NCBI GenBank assembly: GCA_031180405.1
Contig: JAPSLU010000004.1
Coordinates: 1-64,000, forward strand
Direction: 5' to 3'
DNA length: 64,000 nt
From: Bacillus sp. (in: firmicutes)
GTDB taxonomy: Bacteria; Bacillota; Bacilli; Bacillales; Bacillaceae
Shown: positions 51,974 to 61,269 of the stretch, piece by piece
Numbering within the stretch: the stretch's first letter is position 1
How the letters are laid out: every line of letters begins with the position of its first letter
Position numbers and translations under genes: made by a program
The notes under the pieces: model-generated
Told to the model about the DNA's origin: nothing
What the model saw: only the letters and a program-made list of their open reading frames with translations
The model's database searches: none

Positions 51974-52479
51974 CTAACCTCCTTTAAAGTAACAAAACGC
52001 TTAAGTCTGTATATTCAACATAAGGAACAACACCTAACGAGTCAAACACAGTCCCATTTGATTGAACCTAGTTGCTTGTAACCCGAAATTTCTAACACAC
52101 CAATGTCTCATGTATTTAATGAACAAACAAAACCCCATTTCTTGAAACACCTGATTTTTTTAAAAAGAAACTGACAGACATCAGGGTTGGTTTATATTTC
52201 TTTCGTTCATCAGACGAGATAATGTTAATATTTATATGTATTGCTGAATGCAACAATATTGTCTCCAAAAAATCGGCAGATTCATTAGAAAAAACAGCCT
52301 ACACATTTACTAAAGCTGTTAAAAGGGTGCCATATACATCAAATACGATTACCGTTTGTCAACCCGAAAGTTCCTCCTTCTTAGATTTTCCTCTTTTTTT
52401 CATTCTAAACACCTTGTACTTTATTGTTTACCCGTTCATTGTTTAAAACAAACATTCGAGATTGTCGAGAGACACAACG

Positions 52480-52503
52480 TTAGCCCAGATGGGTTAGTTT
52501 TTT
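52480..52503 (+). terminator. Orphan plus-strand terminator
   Basis: TTAGCCC pairs with GGGTTAG (two G-U pairs), 4-base loop, six T. It could end an unrecognised small RNA transcribed from the gap. Confidence 0.5.
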
Positions 52504-52586
52504 AAAATAGTAGAAAAGTAAGCGCTATTTAAAAATATTCACTACTAGTAGAAAGATACCTTGAACTGAAGTGAAATTAAAAATGA

Positions 52587-52632
52587 TGACACAAGTGTTG
52601 TGTTTTTCATTCATTTCAAAACACTTGTGTCA
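52587..52632 (-). terminator. Terminator of the nuclease gene
   Basis: A perfect 13-bp stem (52587-52599 with 52620-52632) with a 20-base loop is followed by ATCATTTTT on the minus strand. Confidence 0.8.
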
Positions 52633-52636
52633 CCTT

Positions 52637-53365
52637 TTACCTTTTAATTGCTCGATACCCTGCTTCAACCGCTTCTTTTTCTGTACAGAATATTTCTTCC
52701 GGCTTCGTTACTTCATAGGAAGGAGATTGTTCGGTGTGATAAATTTTCTCTCCCTTTGAATTAATATTCCCTTTAATTGTGCAGTCGGTATCAGAAGAAA
52801 GACTATCATTATTATTTCCTTGTTCTTGATTGTCTAACTCCTCTCCCTGAAAACCTTTATCTGTCGCATAGTTTTCAATACTCCATATACCAATTTCTTC
52901 TCTTTGAGCTTGCTTTTGAATATGGTAAAACTCATCAACATATTTTGTATTCGGCTCAAATACATACGCCACCCTTGCTAAGCCTTTCTCAAGTAACATT
53001 TTATTTACCATCTGACCATTATGGTAGACATACGCAAGCAAACGACCATATTTGTCTCGCTCTCCTATGCCTAATTCGACTTGAATTTTTTCTCCAAACA
53101 ATTGTTTTTTCATAAAGTTACTAGCTTCTGCCCCAAATGGCTGTACAGCATTTGATGGATGAACCGTTTCAGGAGTATCCACTAATAAAAGTCTAATCGT
53201 TTCTTTCTTCCCATCAATCAAAACATGAAGAGTATCACCGTCTACTACCCTTGTTACATCTGCATCAAACATAGTAGAATTTGTTTGTTCACTATCACAA
53301 CCGTTTACAAGAAAAAAGAAAAAAAATAGCAATAAATATTTTCTGCATTTCTCAATTATCTTCAT
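52637..53365 (-). CDS. Secreted thermonuclease-family lipoprotein
   Basis: The 242-residue protein begins with a lipoprotein signal ending FLVNGC, then an SNase (thermonuclease) domain: VVDGDTLHVLIDGKKETIRL near residue 40, DTPETVHP, DKYGRLLAYVY and ARVAYVFEPN carry the Arg/Asp/Glu active-site positions. After a low-complexity Asn/Asp linker, a C-terminal domain (CTIKGNINSKGEKIYH...) resembles the small Cys-containing modules attached to bacterial SNases such as YncB/YokF-type nucleases. It likely degrades nucleic acids outside the cell. I prefer the ATG at 53365 over one three codons upstream for ribosome-site spacing. Confidence 0.87.
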   Translation of the reverse strand: MKIIEKCRKYLLLFFFFFLVNGCDSEQTNSTMFDADVTRVVDGDTLHVLIDGKKETIRLLLVDTPETVHPSNAVQPFGAEASNFMKKQLFGEKIQVELGIGERDKYGRLLAYVYHNGQMVNKMLLEKGLARVAYVFEPNTKYVDEFYHIQKQAQREEIGIWSIENYATDKGFQGEELDNQEQGNNNDSLSSDTDCTIKGNINSKGEKIYHTEQSPSYEVTKPEEIFCTEKEAVEAGYRAIKR

Positions 53366-53386
53366 AACATCCATGTTCCTTTAGGC

Positions 53387-54484
53387 CTACTTAACAATGG
53401 TAAATTCTTTAGGGAATTTTGTTAACGTTTCATTTCCTTCTTTTGTAATCAAGACGTCATCTTCAATTCTCACTCCACCAATTGAAGGCACATAAATACC
53501 AGGTTCAACTGTGTAAATCATACCTTCTTTTAAATATTCTTCATTCGTGTAGCTCATTGAAGGATATTCATGAACATTAATACCTAATCCATGACCAAGT
53601 CGATGTGGAAAATACTCTCCATATCCAGCCTCAGTTATGATTTGTCTTGCGATCATATCTAAATCACCAATTCTTTTTCCAGGCCTACTATGCTTTAAAG
53701 CAGCCATTTGAGCTTGAAGAACAGTATCATAGATATTCTTCTGCTTTTCGTTTGCTTTTTTAAACACTACAGTCCGCGTTATATCTGAGCAATATCCATC
53801 TAATATAACTCCAAGGTCAAATAGAACAAAATCTCCTTCATGTAGTGTTCTAAGGCCCGGGTTTCCATGAGGATCACCTGATTTTTCACCGAATAACACC
53901 ATGGTTGAAAATGACATCTCCCGGATTCCCTTTTTCTTTAACTCAAATTCAATTGTCGCTAAAACTTCCATTTCAGTAACACCATGTTTAAGTGCTTCCA
54001 TCCCAATTTGGACCCCAAAGTCTGCTAGTTTGGCAGCTTCCTTCATAATCTCAATTTCTTTTTCGTCTTTTATTACCCTTAGTTGATTTAAAAATCCTTC
54101 AGCAGATAATATTTGTGGATTTTCTGTCATCCTCAAAAGGGTTTCTACTCGAATATAAGGAGTGACATCTTGTTCAATAGCTAGCTTTTGAACTGTTATC
54201 CGTTGCTTTTTCAACCTATTTTTTATTAGCTCCCACGGATCTTCATGATCACTATATCCCATCAGGTCATATGACCATCCAGCAGCTCTTGCTTGGCTTA
54301 CTTCCATGTGAGGACAAATGAAAAAAGGTTCATGTTCTTTAAACAAAAAGACACCTATAAGTCTTTCATGTGGATTTGTATAAAAATGTGTTAAATAAAA
54401 CACATTCTCCTTGGATTGAATAAAACATAGATCAATATCTTGTTTTTGAAGCCATTCTGTTACCTTTTCTAAACGTTGTTCCAT
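53387..54484 (-). CDS. ykvY: M24 Xaa-Pro dipeptidase YkvY
   Basis: This cytosolic metallopeptidase splits dipeptides ending in proline. The 365-residue protein has the M24 metal ligands in order: FDLGVILDGYCSDITRTV near residue 220, GHGLGINVHEYPS near 288, and EPGIYVPSIGGVRIEDDV near 320. An N-terminal creatinase-like domain precedes them. I start at the ATG at 54484, eight bases after AAAGG; a GTG three codons upstream is too close to the ribosome site. The place next to zosA and the pts genes matches ykvY in B. subtilis. Confidence 0.9.
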   Translation of the reverse strand: MEQRLEKVTEWLQKQDIDLCFIQSKENVFYLTHFYTNPHERLIGVFLFKEHEPFFICPHMEVSQARAAGWSYDLMGYSDHEDPWELIKNRLKKQRITVQKLAIEQDVTPYIRVETLLRMTENPQILSAEGFLNQLRVIKDEKEIEIMKEAAKLADFGVQIGMEALKHGVTEMEVLATIEFELKKKGIREMSFSTMVLFGEKSGDPHGNPGLRTLHEGDFVLFDLGVILDGYCSDITRTVVFKKANEKQKNIYDTVLQAQMAALKHSRPGKRIGDLDMIARQIITEAGYGEYFPHRLGHGLGINVHEYPSMSYTNEEYLKEGMIYTVEPGIYVPSIGGVRIEDDVLITKEGNETLTKFPKEFTIVK

Positions 54485-54754
54485 TTCATTCACTACCTTT
54501 CAGTAAACAAATTGCCACTTTTATGATAACAAGCACCACAGTAAAGTACAATTTGAAAAACTTTTTACCACTCTTAAAGCGTTGCCTTGAACCGTTGAAT
54601 ACCTAAATGGAATTTATAAGACTATGAATAATAATCCTGTTTGTTGTTATGAATGCTGTCATGATGGATAAAATGAAGGCTGTAGATCACTCTTAAACAT
54701 TGATTAAATAGGTTTAGTCATCGATATAACAACCTATAGTAGGAGGTACGATTC

Positions 54755-56266
54755 ATGAAAAAGAAAGTTGTCATTATCGGGGGAGGACTCGGTGGTATGT
54801 CTGCAGGCATACGGCTTGCCGCAGATAACTATGAGATTACAATTTTAGAACAGGGAGAACGTTTAGGTGGCAAATTAAATAGACGTGGGGGAATGGGCTA
54901 TACGTTTGATACGGGTCCCTCCATTTTAACAATGCCTTGGGTGCTTGAGCAGCTTTTCCACCATGTTAACCGCAATCTATATGACTATATTCAAATTAAA
55001 AGAATTGAACCGCAATGGAAAACATTTTTTGAAGATGGGACAACAATCGATCTTACAAGCGATATTCCAGAATTAATAAGACAGCTAGAATCCATCTCAA
55101 AAGAAGATGCTAATGAACTGTTTAGTTACTTAAATTACTGTAGCAAAATGTATGAGTATAGCTTAAAAAGTGTATATAAAAAAAGTTTGACTGGTTTGCA
55201 AGATTTACGTTCAATGCACAGTGTGAAAGAGCTCCTCTCCATGGATCCAATGAAAACGATGAGCCAAGGAACGAAGAAGTTTTTCAAAAATAAAAAACTT
55301 CAACAATTATTTAATTATCTCATCATGTATGTAGGTTCTTCACCATTTCTTGCTCCTGCTTTATTATCTCAATTAGCACATGTTCAACTTGGATTAGGTA
55401 TTTACTTTGTAGAAGGTGGAATGTATCAGATTGCAGATGCAATGTCGAGGGTGTTACATGAATTAAAAGCAACTGTTCATTTGAACGCAAAGGTAAAGAG
55501 GATTGTGACAACAGGAACACGTGCTACAGGTGTAGAACTTGAAAATGGTCTTATCCTTGACGCAGATCATGTTATTTCCAACTTAGATGTTATTCCAACT
55601 TACAAGACATTATTGGAAGGCTACACCGACAGAAACCAATTGAAGCATGAGGAAGAAAAATTCCCACCAACTGTATCTGGTCTTGTCTTTTTGCTCGGCG
55701 TAAAAAAAGAATATCAAAACCTTGCTCATCATAACTACTTCTTTTCTGAAGATCCAGAAAAAGAATTCGATCAAATTTTTAATAAAGGCATGGTAGCCGA
55801 TGATCCGACCGTTTATATTGGGATATCAGCAAAATCTGATGATACACAAGCACCTCATGGTAAACAGAACTTTTTTGTTTTAACACATGTACCTCCATTA
55901 AAAGATGGCGAATCATGGGATAGCAAAAAATTCGAATATCGTAAGGTTATCCTCGATAAACTTGAACGAATGGGTGTAAAACACTTAACTGAAAACATTG
56001 AATTTGAATACATATATACGCCAAACGATCTTAAAGAAATATATGGAGCAAATGGAGGCTCTATTTACGGAGTAGTAGCTGATCGTAAGAAAAACGGTGG
56101 CTTTAAATTCCCAAGTAAGAGTACAATAGTGGAAGATTTATATTTCGTCGGTAGCTCGACTCATCCCGGGGGCGGAGTTCCAATGGTAACACTCTCAGGT
56201 CAATTAACCGCTGATCTCATTTTAAAACATGATGTAAAATCCAATCATGAGAGAGAGATTGGTTAA
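54755..56266 (+). CDS. CrtI/CrtN-type carotenoid desaturase
   Basis: The 503-residue FAD enzyme starts with the dinucleotide fold VVIIGGGLGGMSAGIRLA, followed by LGGKLNRR and FDTGPSILTMPWV, and ends with VGSSTHPGGGVPMVTLSGQ, all hallmarks of bacterial phytoene/diapophytoene desaturases and related CrtP oxygenases. It should act on a C30 or C40 carotenoid at the membrane. The start follows AGGAGGT. No synthase (CrtM/CrtB) or other crt gene is in the window, so it depends on a partner elsewhere. It is absent from B. subtilis at this locus and lies between ykvY and zosA. Confidence 0.88.
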   Translation: MKKKVVIIGGGLGGMSAGIRLAADNYEITILEQGERLGGKLNRRGGMGYTFDTGPSILTMPWVLEQLFHHVNRNLYDYIQIKRIEPQWKTFFEDGTTIDLTSDIPELIRQLESISKEDANELFSYLNYCSKMYEYSLKSVYKKSLTGLQDLRSMHSVKELLSMDPMKTMSQGTKKFFKNKKLQQLFNYLIMYVGSSPFLAPALLSQLAHVQLGLGIYFVEGGMYQIADAMSRVLHELKATVHLNAKVKRIVTTGTRATGVELENGLILDADHVISNLDVIPTYKTLLEGYTDRNQLKHEEEKFPPTVSGLVFLLGVKKEYQNLAHHNYFFSEDPEKEFDQIFNKGMVADDPTVYIGISAKSDDTQAPHGKQNFFVLTHVPPLKDGESWDSKKFEYRKVILDKLERMGVKHLTENIEFEYIYTPNDLKEIYGANGGSIYGVVADRKKNGGFKFPSKSTIVEDLYFVGSSTHPGGGVPMVTLSGQLTADLILKHDVKSNHEREIG

Positions 56267-56274
56267 TATAAAAT

Positions 56275-56307
56275 CCCCTGCATCTTTTATATCCTAAATT
56301 GCAGGGG
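56275..56307. terminator. Hairpin after the carotenoid desaturase gene
   Basis: CCCCTGCA/TGCAGGGG with a 17-base loop. The T tail on the plus strand is weak. Confidence 0.55.
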
Positions 56308-56559
56308 AAAAACCAGCAATTATATTGATTTCCTAACCTCTAGCTATTATTTTTGTATACTTTTAGACATTGTTTACTTCTTACTAAAAATCAATAAATG
56401 AATCTTTTGTTTACGTTGTTATGAGTCAAATCTATCAATAATCAGTCAAAAGTAACATTTGTAATATGTTTTTAACATTTCAATGATACTAGATAAGTTC
56501 TTTTTCTTGTATAATTATCCTATAAAGCAATCTTTCTTCCTTCTAAGGAGTTGTTCGGT

Positions 56560-56781
56560 GTGCATCAATGGATAAAACGTCATTTAGTCTTTATGCTTTG
56601 TATTATAGGAATCATCGCCCCATTTGTAGGTATGTCATTAATAGATACATTTTACTATAGTACAATCGTCGGGTGGGTGTTTGGCTTTTGCTGCTTCGTG
56701 ACTTCATATATCATCGTAAGCAAGCGACCGGATGAAGAAGATGGGTCAATGCCAACGGCTGAAGAGACAATTAAAATGTAA
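56560..56781 (+). CDS. Small membrane protein (73 residues)
   Basis: Two hydrophobic segments (about residues 8-30 and 36-55) are followed by an acidic tail ending PTAEETIKM. I start at the GTG at 56560, eight bases after AAGGAG; a TTG three codons upstream is too near. It is convergent with zosA and has a good terminator. No family is recognised. Confidence 0.62.
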   Translation: MHQWIKRHLVFMLCIIGIIAPFVGMSLIDTFYYSTIVGWVFGFCCFVTSYIIVSKRPDEEDGSMPTAEETIKM

Positions 56782-56784
56782 AAT

Positions 56785-56825
56785 AGAGGAGTACCATAAA
56801 AACATATTATGGTATTCCTCTTTTC
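56785..56825. terminator. Shared terminator between the small membrane protein gene and zosA
   Basis: A 14-bp stem with one mismatch (56786-56799 with 56807-56820) followed by TTTT on the plus strand; the minus strand also has a T-rich tail. Confidence 0.8.
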
Positions 56826-56827
56826 AA

Positions 56828-58756
56828 TTATATCCCTCTTAATAACCGCAAACCATTTAATATAACAAGAATCGTACTTCCCTCATGACCGATGACTCCT
56901 AATGGCAAGTCAAGCACTTGGAAGAAGTTCGAGCAAATTAACAACGCAATAACAGACATTGAAAACACAATGTTTTGTTTGACAATTAGATTCATTTTTT
57001 TAGATAATGTTAATGCACTTGTCAATTTAGATAATTCATTTTTCATTAAGATAATATCTGCTGTTTCAAGGGCCACATCTGTTCCTTCCCCCATGGCAAT
57101 CCCAACATCTGCCGTTGCCAGTGCAGGTGCATCATTAATACCATCACCAATCATCGTCACTGTTCCATATTTTTCTTTTAATCTTTTAACTTCTGTGACC
57201 TTATCTTCAGGTAAGCATTCTCCTTTATAATGGTCAATGCCAAGCTCTTTTGAAATGGCCTCAGCTGTTATAACACTGTCCCCCGTTAACATAACCGTTT
57301 TAATCCCATTGCTTTGTAATAAACGAATCGCTGCTTTCGCTTCTTCTCGGACGACATCTTTTAAGGCAATCAATCCAACGATATTTCCTTCACGAAGAAC
57401 ATAAACAATCGTCTTACCCTCTGCTGCTAGTGTGGTACTGACTCCATTTTGAAAATTTTGTGCCATTTCATATCCTACAAAATCAGCTTTACCAATCTTC
57501 CAGTTCTTTCCGTTGATGTCTGCATTAATTCCATACCCTGATTTTTCATTAACTGATGTCATTTTTGCTACTCTATTAGGAAATTCGTGGGTAATTTTAG
57601 AAACAATTGCTTTTGCAAGTGGGTGATTAGATTGATTTTCGATTGATAATACAACTTCATAGAAATCGTGAACATCTACTTCATCAGAAGTAATGATGTC
57701 TGTTACCTCTGGCTCCCCTTTTGTTAACGTACCTGTTTTATCAAAGACAACAACTTTTGTTTTACTTAATCCCTCAAGATGCATGCCACCTTTAAACAAT
57801 AAGCCATTCCTTGCACCATTTGAGATGGCAGATAATGTGGCAGGCATAATAGACGCTACAAGGGCACAAGGAGAAGCAACAACCATAAGGACTAATGCCC
57901 GGTAAATCGTTTCATTCCAGCTCCAACCAAGTAAAAAGTGTGGCAAAACCATCATTAAGGCAACCAATGCTAAGACAGCTTTCACATAAGTTCCCTCGAA
58001 TTTCTCAATAAACTGTTGTGAAGGAGTTTTTTCCGATTGTGCTGATTGAACAAGATCTAAGATCTTTTGAAACATCGATTCCGAACTTTTTTTCATAACT
58101 GATACTGATATTGAACCATTTCCATTTACTGTTCCAGCAAATACTTCATCGTTTATTTCTTTTTCAACAGGCATTGATTCTCCTGTTATCGCGGATTGAT
58201 CAATCGAAGTTCTCCCAGATAATATATAACCGTCTGTCGCAATTCTTTCACCCGGTTTTACTAGGATCGTATCTCCTATATCTAAAGAAGAAACATGTAC
58301 ACGTCGTTCTTTTCCATTTGATATAAGCAGTGCCTCTTCAGGTTGTAGGCTCATTAATGCTGAAATTTCGCGTTGGCTTTTGTTCATTGTATACGTCTCT
58401 AAAGCCCCACTTAAAGCAAAGATAAAAATTAAGATTGCTCCCTCAGCCCAATATCCAATAATTGCTGAACCCACAGCTGCGAAGATCATGAGCAATTCTA
58501 CGTTCAAATTTCGTTCAGCAATCGTTTCCTCAATTCCTTCTTTTGCTTTGGCATACCCTCCAATAACAAAAGCTAAAATAAACAAAGGTATTGCAACATT
58601 TTCATTTCCTTGGACATTAAAATACCAACCAAATCCAATAAGTATACCTGAAATTAGTGCATTGATTAATTCGATATGTTCCAGCCATTTTGCAAAAAAA
58701 CGATTTTTATTTGAGTCAACCTGATGGTCAATTTGTGCAACTGTATTTACATCCAT
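56828..58756 (-). CDS. zosA: P1B-type ATPase ZosA (zinc transporter)
   Basis: ZosA is a P-type ATPase credited with zinc uptake and peroxide resistance in B. subtilis. The 642-residue protein has the phosphorylation site VVFDKTGTLTKGEP near residue 338, actuator ITGESMPVEK, HP motif QSNHPLAKAIV and GDGINDAPALATADVGIAMG. The membrane metal site reads VVASPCALVAS, that is Ser-Pro-Cys instead of Cys-Pro-Cys. No N-terminal metal-binding domain is present. The start follows GAGGGGTG. PerR-like boxes and a good promoter lie upstream, and the neighbours ykvY and stoA match B. subtilis. Confidence 0.92.
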   Translation of the reverse strand: MDVNTVAQIDHQVDSNKNRFFAKWLEHIELINALISGILIGFGWYFNVQGNENVAIPLFILAFVIGGYAKAKEGIEETIAERNLNVELLMIFAAVGSAIIGYWAEGAILIFIFALSGALETYTMNKSQREISALMSLQPEEALLISNGKERRVHVSSLDIGDTILVKPGERIATDGYILSGRTSIDQSAITGESMPVEKEINDEVFAGTVNGNGSISVSVMKKSSESMFQKILDLVQSAQSEKTPSQQFIEKFEGTYVKAVLALVALMMVLPHFLLGWSWNETIYRALVLMVVASPCALVASIMPATLSAISNGARNGLLFKGGMHLEGLSKTKVVVFDKTGTLTKGEPEVTDIITSDEVDVHDFYEVVLSIENQSNHPLAKAIVSKITHEFPNRVAKMTSVNEKSGYGINADINGKNWKIGKADFVGYEMAQNFQNGVSTTLAAEGKTIVYVLREGNIVGLIALKDVVREEAKAAIRLLQSNGIKTVMLTGDSVITAEAISKELGIDHYKGECLPEDKVTEVKRLKEKYGTVTMIGDGINDAPALATADVGIAMGEGTDVALETADIILMKNELSKLTSALTLSKKMNLIVKQNIVFSMSVIALLICSNFFQVLDLPLGVIGHEGSTILVILNGLRLLRGI

Positions 58757-58865
58757 ATTTATACACCCCTCTAATTGAGAATAAGATTCATCTTCACCTT
58801 TTTAATATTTTCTTATCAATCAGTATTATTACGCTTAAAACCCTTATAATTTAGTATATAATAAG

Positions 58866-58893
58866 ATTATATCAAAAAAGAGATCATTTTCAA
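58866..58893 (-). promoter_or_regulatory. Promoter of zosA
   Basis: TTGAAA (58888-58893) and TATAAT (58866-58871) on the minus strand are 16 bases apart. The leader is about 100 bases. Confidence 0.65.
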
Positions 58894-58894
58894 G

Positions 58895-58932
58895 TAATAA
58901 TTATTATAGTTATTATTTAATAATTATTATTG
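58895..58932. promoter_or_regulatory. Two PerR/Fur-type boxes upstream of zosA
   Basis: TAATAATTATTATAG (58895-58909) and TAATAATTATTATTG (58918-58932) each match the PerR consensus TTATAATnATTATAA at about 12-13 of 15 positions. The first abuts the -35. B. subtilis zosA is PerR-regulated. Confidence 0.55.
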
Positions 58933-59029
58933 ATAACGATAACCCTTCTCACTCTTTTTCCTTACCCAATAATATAGAGTAATAAGCAATCAGAAGTGCC
59001 TTAGTTTTCATTAGACAAGAACAAAAGCG

Positions 59030-59121
59030 AATCAACTTGATCAGCTTCGGTCTAATGGCCTCGCGGCTAGGCATCTAATTTTTTGCTAAAAGTACGCCTA
59101 TTGGAGCTAGATATCGCGCGT
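59030..59121. repeat. Decayed Bacillaceae intergenic repeat
   Basis: Read on the minus strand, ATCTAGCTCCAATAGGCG near one end and GAAGCTGATCAAGTTGATTCG near the other, cut here into parts, resemble the common TCTAGCTCCAGCGCCTAG...GAAGC element I remember from Bacillaceae intergenic regions. The copy is diverged and its centre is AT-rich. Confidence 0.45.
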
Positions 59122-59136
59122 TTTATAATTCCTACA

Positions 59137-59171
59137 AAATAAAAGAAACAGCCTCTTAAACTGTTTCTTTT
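59137..59171 (-). terminator. Terminator of stoA
   Basis: AAAAGAAACAG/CTGTTTCTTTT, 11 bp with a 9-base loop, followed by ATTTTG on the minus strand. Confidence 0.85.
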
Positions 59172-59180
59172 TACGTAAGT

Positions 59181-59687
59181 TTACATTTGTGAAGTCGCAT
59201 GGTGAAGCATTGTAGCATTCACTGGACCAACTATCTTTTTCTTAATCACTCCACTTTTGTCTATTATAAAAGTTGTTGGTATCCCAATAATTCCATATTT
59301 TTTTGATACATCCCCATTAATATCCATTCCGATTAAGAATTTTATTTGCGCATTTTCAATGAATTGAACAACGGCTTGTTTACTTTGTTCTGATGACGTA
59401 ATATTAACACCCATTAATTCAATATCTTCACCTTTTTCAGAATAAAACTTATTTAACTCCGTTATTTCTTCCTGACAATATGTACACCAAGTTGTCCAGA
59501 AATTTAGGACAAGCGTCTTTCCTTTGAAACTCTTTAACTTAATCAACTGCTCTTTACTTGTTTCAAGTGTAAAGTCTAACGCCTGTTCACCTTCATTATT
59601 TGCATTTACAACTTGATTGTTAGTAGTAACAAAACTTACAACTAGCAAAACCAATATCATCCGCTTCATAAACCTTTTTCTATTCAT
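59181..59687 (-). CDS. stoA: Spore-associated thiol-disulfide oxidoreductase StoA
   Basis: StoA is an extracytoplasmic thioredoxin-like protein that reduces disulfides, for instance in SpoVD, during spore cortex synthesis. The 168-residue reading has an N-terminal hydrophobic anchor/signal (residues 9-22), the redox motif C-T-Y-C in NFWTTWCTYCQEE near residue 70 and the cis-proline GIPTTFIID near residue 137. I start at the ATG at 59687, after AAGGTGAT; the open frame extends upstream without similarity. It follows ykvU on the same strand, with a terminator between, as in the B. subtilis ykvU-stoA-zosA order. Confidence 0.88.
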   Translation of the reverse strand: MNRKRFMKRMILVLLVVSFVTTNNQVVNANNEGEQALDFTLETSKEQLIKLKSFKGKTLVLNFWTTWCTYCQEEITELNKFYSEKGEDIELMGVNITSSEQSKQAVVQFIENAQIKFLIGMDINGDVSKKYGIIGIPTTFIIDKSGVIKKKIVGPVNATMLHHATSQM

Positions 59688-59735
59688 TACGATCACCTTC
59701 ATTTCAACAGCTGTATCATTACTACTGTTTCCCAA

Positions 59736-59796
59736 AAATAAAAAAGGTATGTATAAAGGCAGTGTATTTGCCACTTTGCCCTCATTAATACCTTTT
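59736..59796 (-). terminator. Terminator of ykvU
   Basis: AAAAGGTAT/ATACCTTTT (59742-59750 with 59788-59796) closes a larger structure and is followed by TTATTTTT on the minus strand. It overlaps the ykvU stop codon. Confidence 0.65.
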
Positions 59797-61120
59797 AATA
59801 TGTGTATCTTTTTCTCATAAAATAAACGCTAACACCTAGCTTTTTACAAATGGTTACATAATGCATAAGCATCAAAAGTACAGCTCCCATATTCATTCCA
59901 AGGATAACGCCAATCATCTGAAGGCTTTCCATAGACCCAAGCACATACATCATACCAAATGAGATAATATGTGACCAAATAGTATGAAAAAGTGCATCCT
60001 TCACAAGTCCTAAGCCAATTAAATAGGCTTGCATTGGAATGATAAAAAAGTGGAAAAGGAAATATGGCCACAATAATTTTAAATAAATAGATGCAGATGA
60101 TGAATCAAAAAACAAATGAGTTAACGGTTCTGCAAATAAATACATCGCAACAACCGACACAACTCCATACAACAAGGTAATGGTCATGGATTGTTGGAGG
60201 AGCCGAATTAATTTGTTATTATCATTGTTTGAGTATGCCTCTGATACATTTGGAATCAACATGACCATAAGAGAATGTCCAATAAAGGCTGGAAAAAAGC
60301 CAATCGACATGGCTACACCTGCAAGCATTCCATAATGCTCATTTGCCATGACACTAGAAAAACCTGCTGCTATTAATGCTCCCTTAACAAGAAAGGGCTG
60401 GATCGCATGTGTAAAGGAGTGAAAAAGCCTTAATCCTGTTGTTGGTAACGAGACAGCGAAAAGAGCTCGCCGCACTTTATTTCCTTTGATAAATTTCTTG
60501 TTTTCCTTACTAAGAATTTGATATTCGATAAAATACATCGCGACTAAATACGCACAAACAAGAAGTTCGCTTCCAATTAAAGTAGCTAATGCAATTAATA
60601 ATGCTAATTCTAAGTTGAATTGGAAAGACTGATACACCCAATACAGGATACCGAGTTGGACAAGCTTTTTAATAAAGTTTGAAATAGCAATTTTCCCCAT
60701 ATGTTGTACACCCATAAAGTATCCCCTTGCAATCGAAGTAAACGACACTACAGGAATTAATAGAACAAACAGCCATTTTACATATGGATGATAACCATCT
60801 AATATAGGTAAATATGGTAGGATTACAATTGCACAAACTACAAAAAAACATGTGGAAATAATGGTAAGAACGAAAGTGTGCTTTAACATGTAAAAATGTG
60901 TTTCACGCTGTTTTTCTGCAATAAACTTTGAAATGGAAACAGGAAGCTCAAGGCTTGCAATAATCACAACAAAAAAGATGATTGGAAGTATGGACATATA
61001 CAACCCCATTCCTTCTTCACCAAGCTCCCTTGCTAAAATCATGTTAATGAAAAACTCCAAACATTCTCCAAAAAAGGCGGCTATTACAAGTAACAATGTT
61101 CCTTTTACAAAAGTATTCAT
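59795..61120 (-). CDS. ykvU: Spore membrane flippase-like protein YkvU (MOP superfamily)
   Basis: YkvU is a 441-residue membrane protein of the polysaccharide-transporter branch (SpoVB-like) of the MOP superfamily. About twelve to fourteen hydrophobic segments can be counted; the N terminus NMILARELGEEGMGLYMSIL and the internal VSLPTTGLRLFHSF are typical of spore-cortex family members. In B. subtilis it is made during sporulation and lies next to stoA. It probably moves a lipid-linked cell-wall precursor. The start is preceded by AAGGGG at rather long spacing, so the true start could be slightly different. Confidence 0.85.
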   Translation of the reverse strand: MNTFVKGTLLLVIAAFFGECLEFFINMILARELGEEGMGLYMSILPIIFFVVIIASLELPVSISKFIAEKQRETHFYMLKHTFVLTIISTCFFVVCAIVILPYLPILDGYHPYVKWLFVLLIPVVSFTSIARGYFMGVQHMGKIAISNFIKKLVQLGILYWVYQSFQFNLELALLIALATLIGSELLVCAYLVAMYFIEYQILSKENKKFIKGNKVRRALFAVSLPTTGLRLFHSFTHAIQPFLVKGALIAAGFSSVMANEHYGMLAGVAMSIGFFPAFIGHSLMVMLIPNVSEAYSNNDNNKLIRLLQQSMTITLLYGVVSVVAMYLFAEPLTHLFFDSSSASIYLKLLWPYFLFHFFIIPMQAYLIGLGLVKDALFHTIWSHIISFGMMYVLGSMESLQMIGVILGMNMGAVLLMLMHYVTICKKLGVSVYFMRKRYTY

Positions 61121-61269
61121 GATGTCTCTGTCCCCTTATCTTTCACATGTCCATTAGTAAACAATATGAGACAGGGTTCTCAAATAAACCAAGCTATTAA
61201 TACTTTTCTAAGATTTTTTACATTTTGTCAGATTAACTGTCTATTTTTTGGTAAACCTTTTTCTTTATA

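Larger units (their letters stand above)
58757..59180. other. Regulatory region of zosA and decayed repeat
   Basis: The gap holds the zosA promoter, two PerR-like boxes, a decayed intergenic repeat (59030-59121) and the stoA terminator. No gene is visible. Confidence 0.5.

Noticed and set aside
52222-52446. 74-codon plus-strand ORF in the pfk upstream gap
   Set aside because: It has no ribosome site and low-complexity hydrophobic composition typical of AT-rich noncoding DNA, despite the terminator-like hairpin after it.
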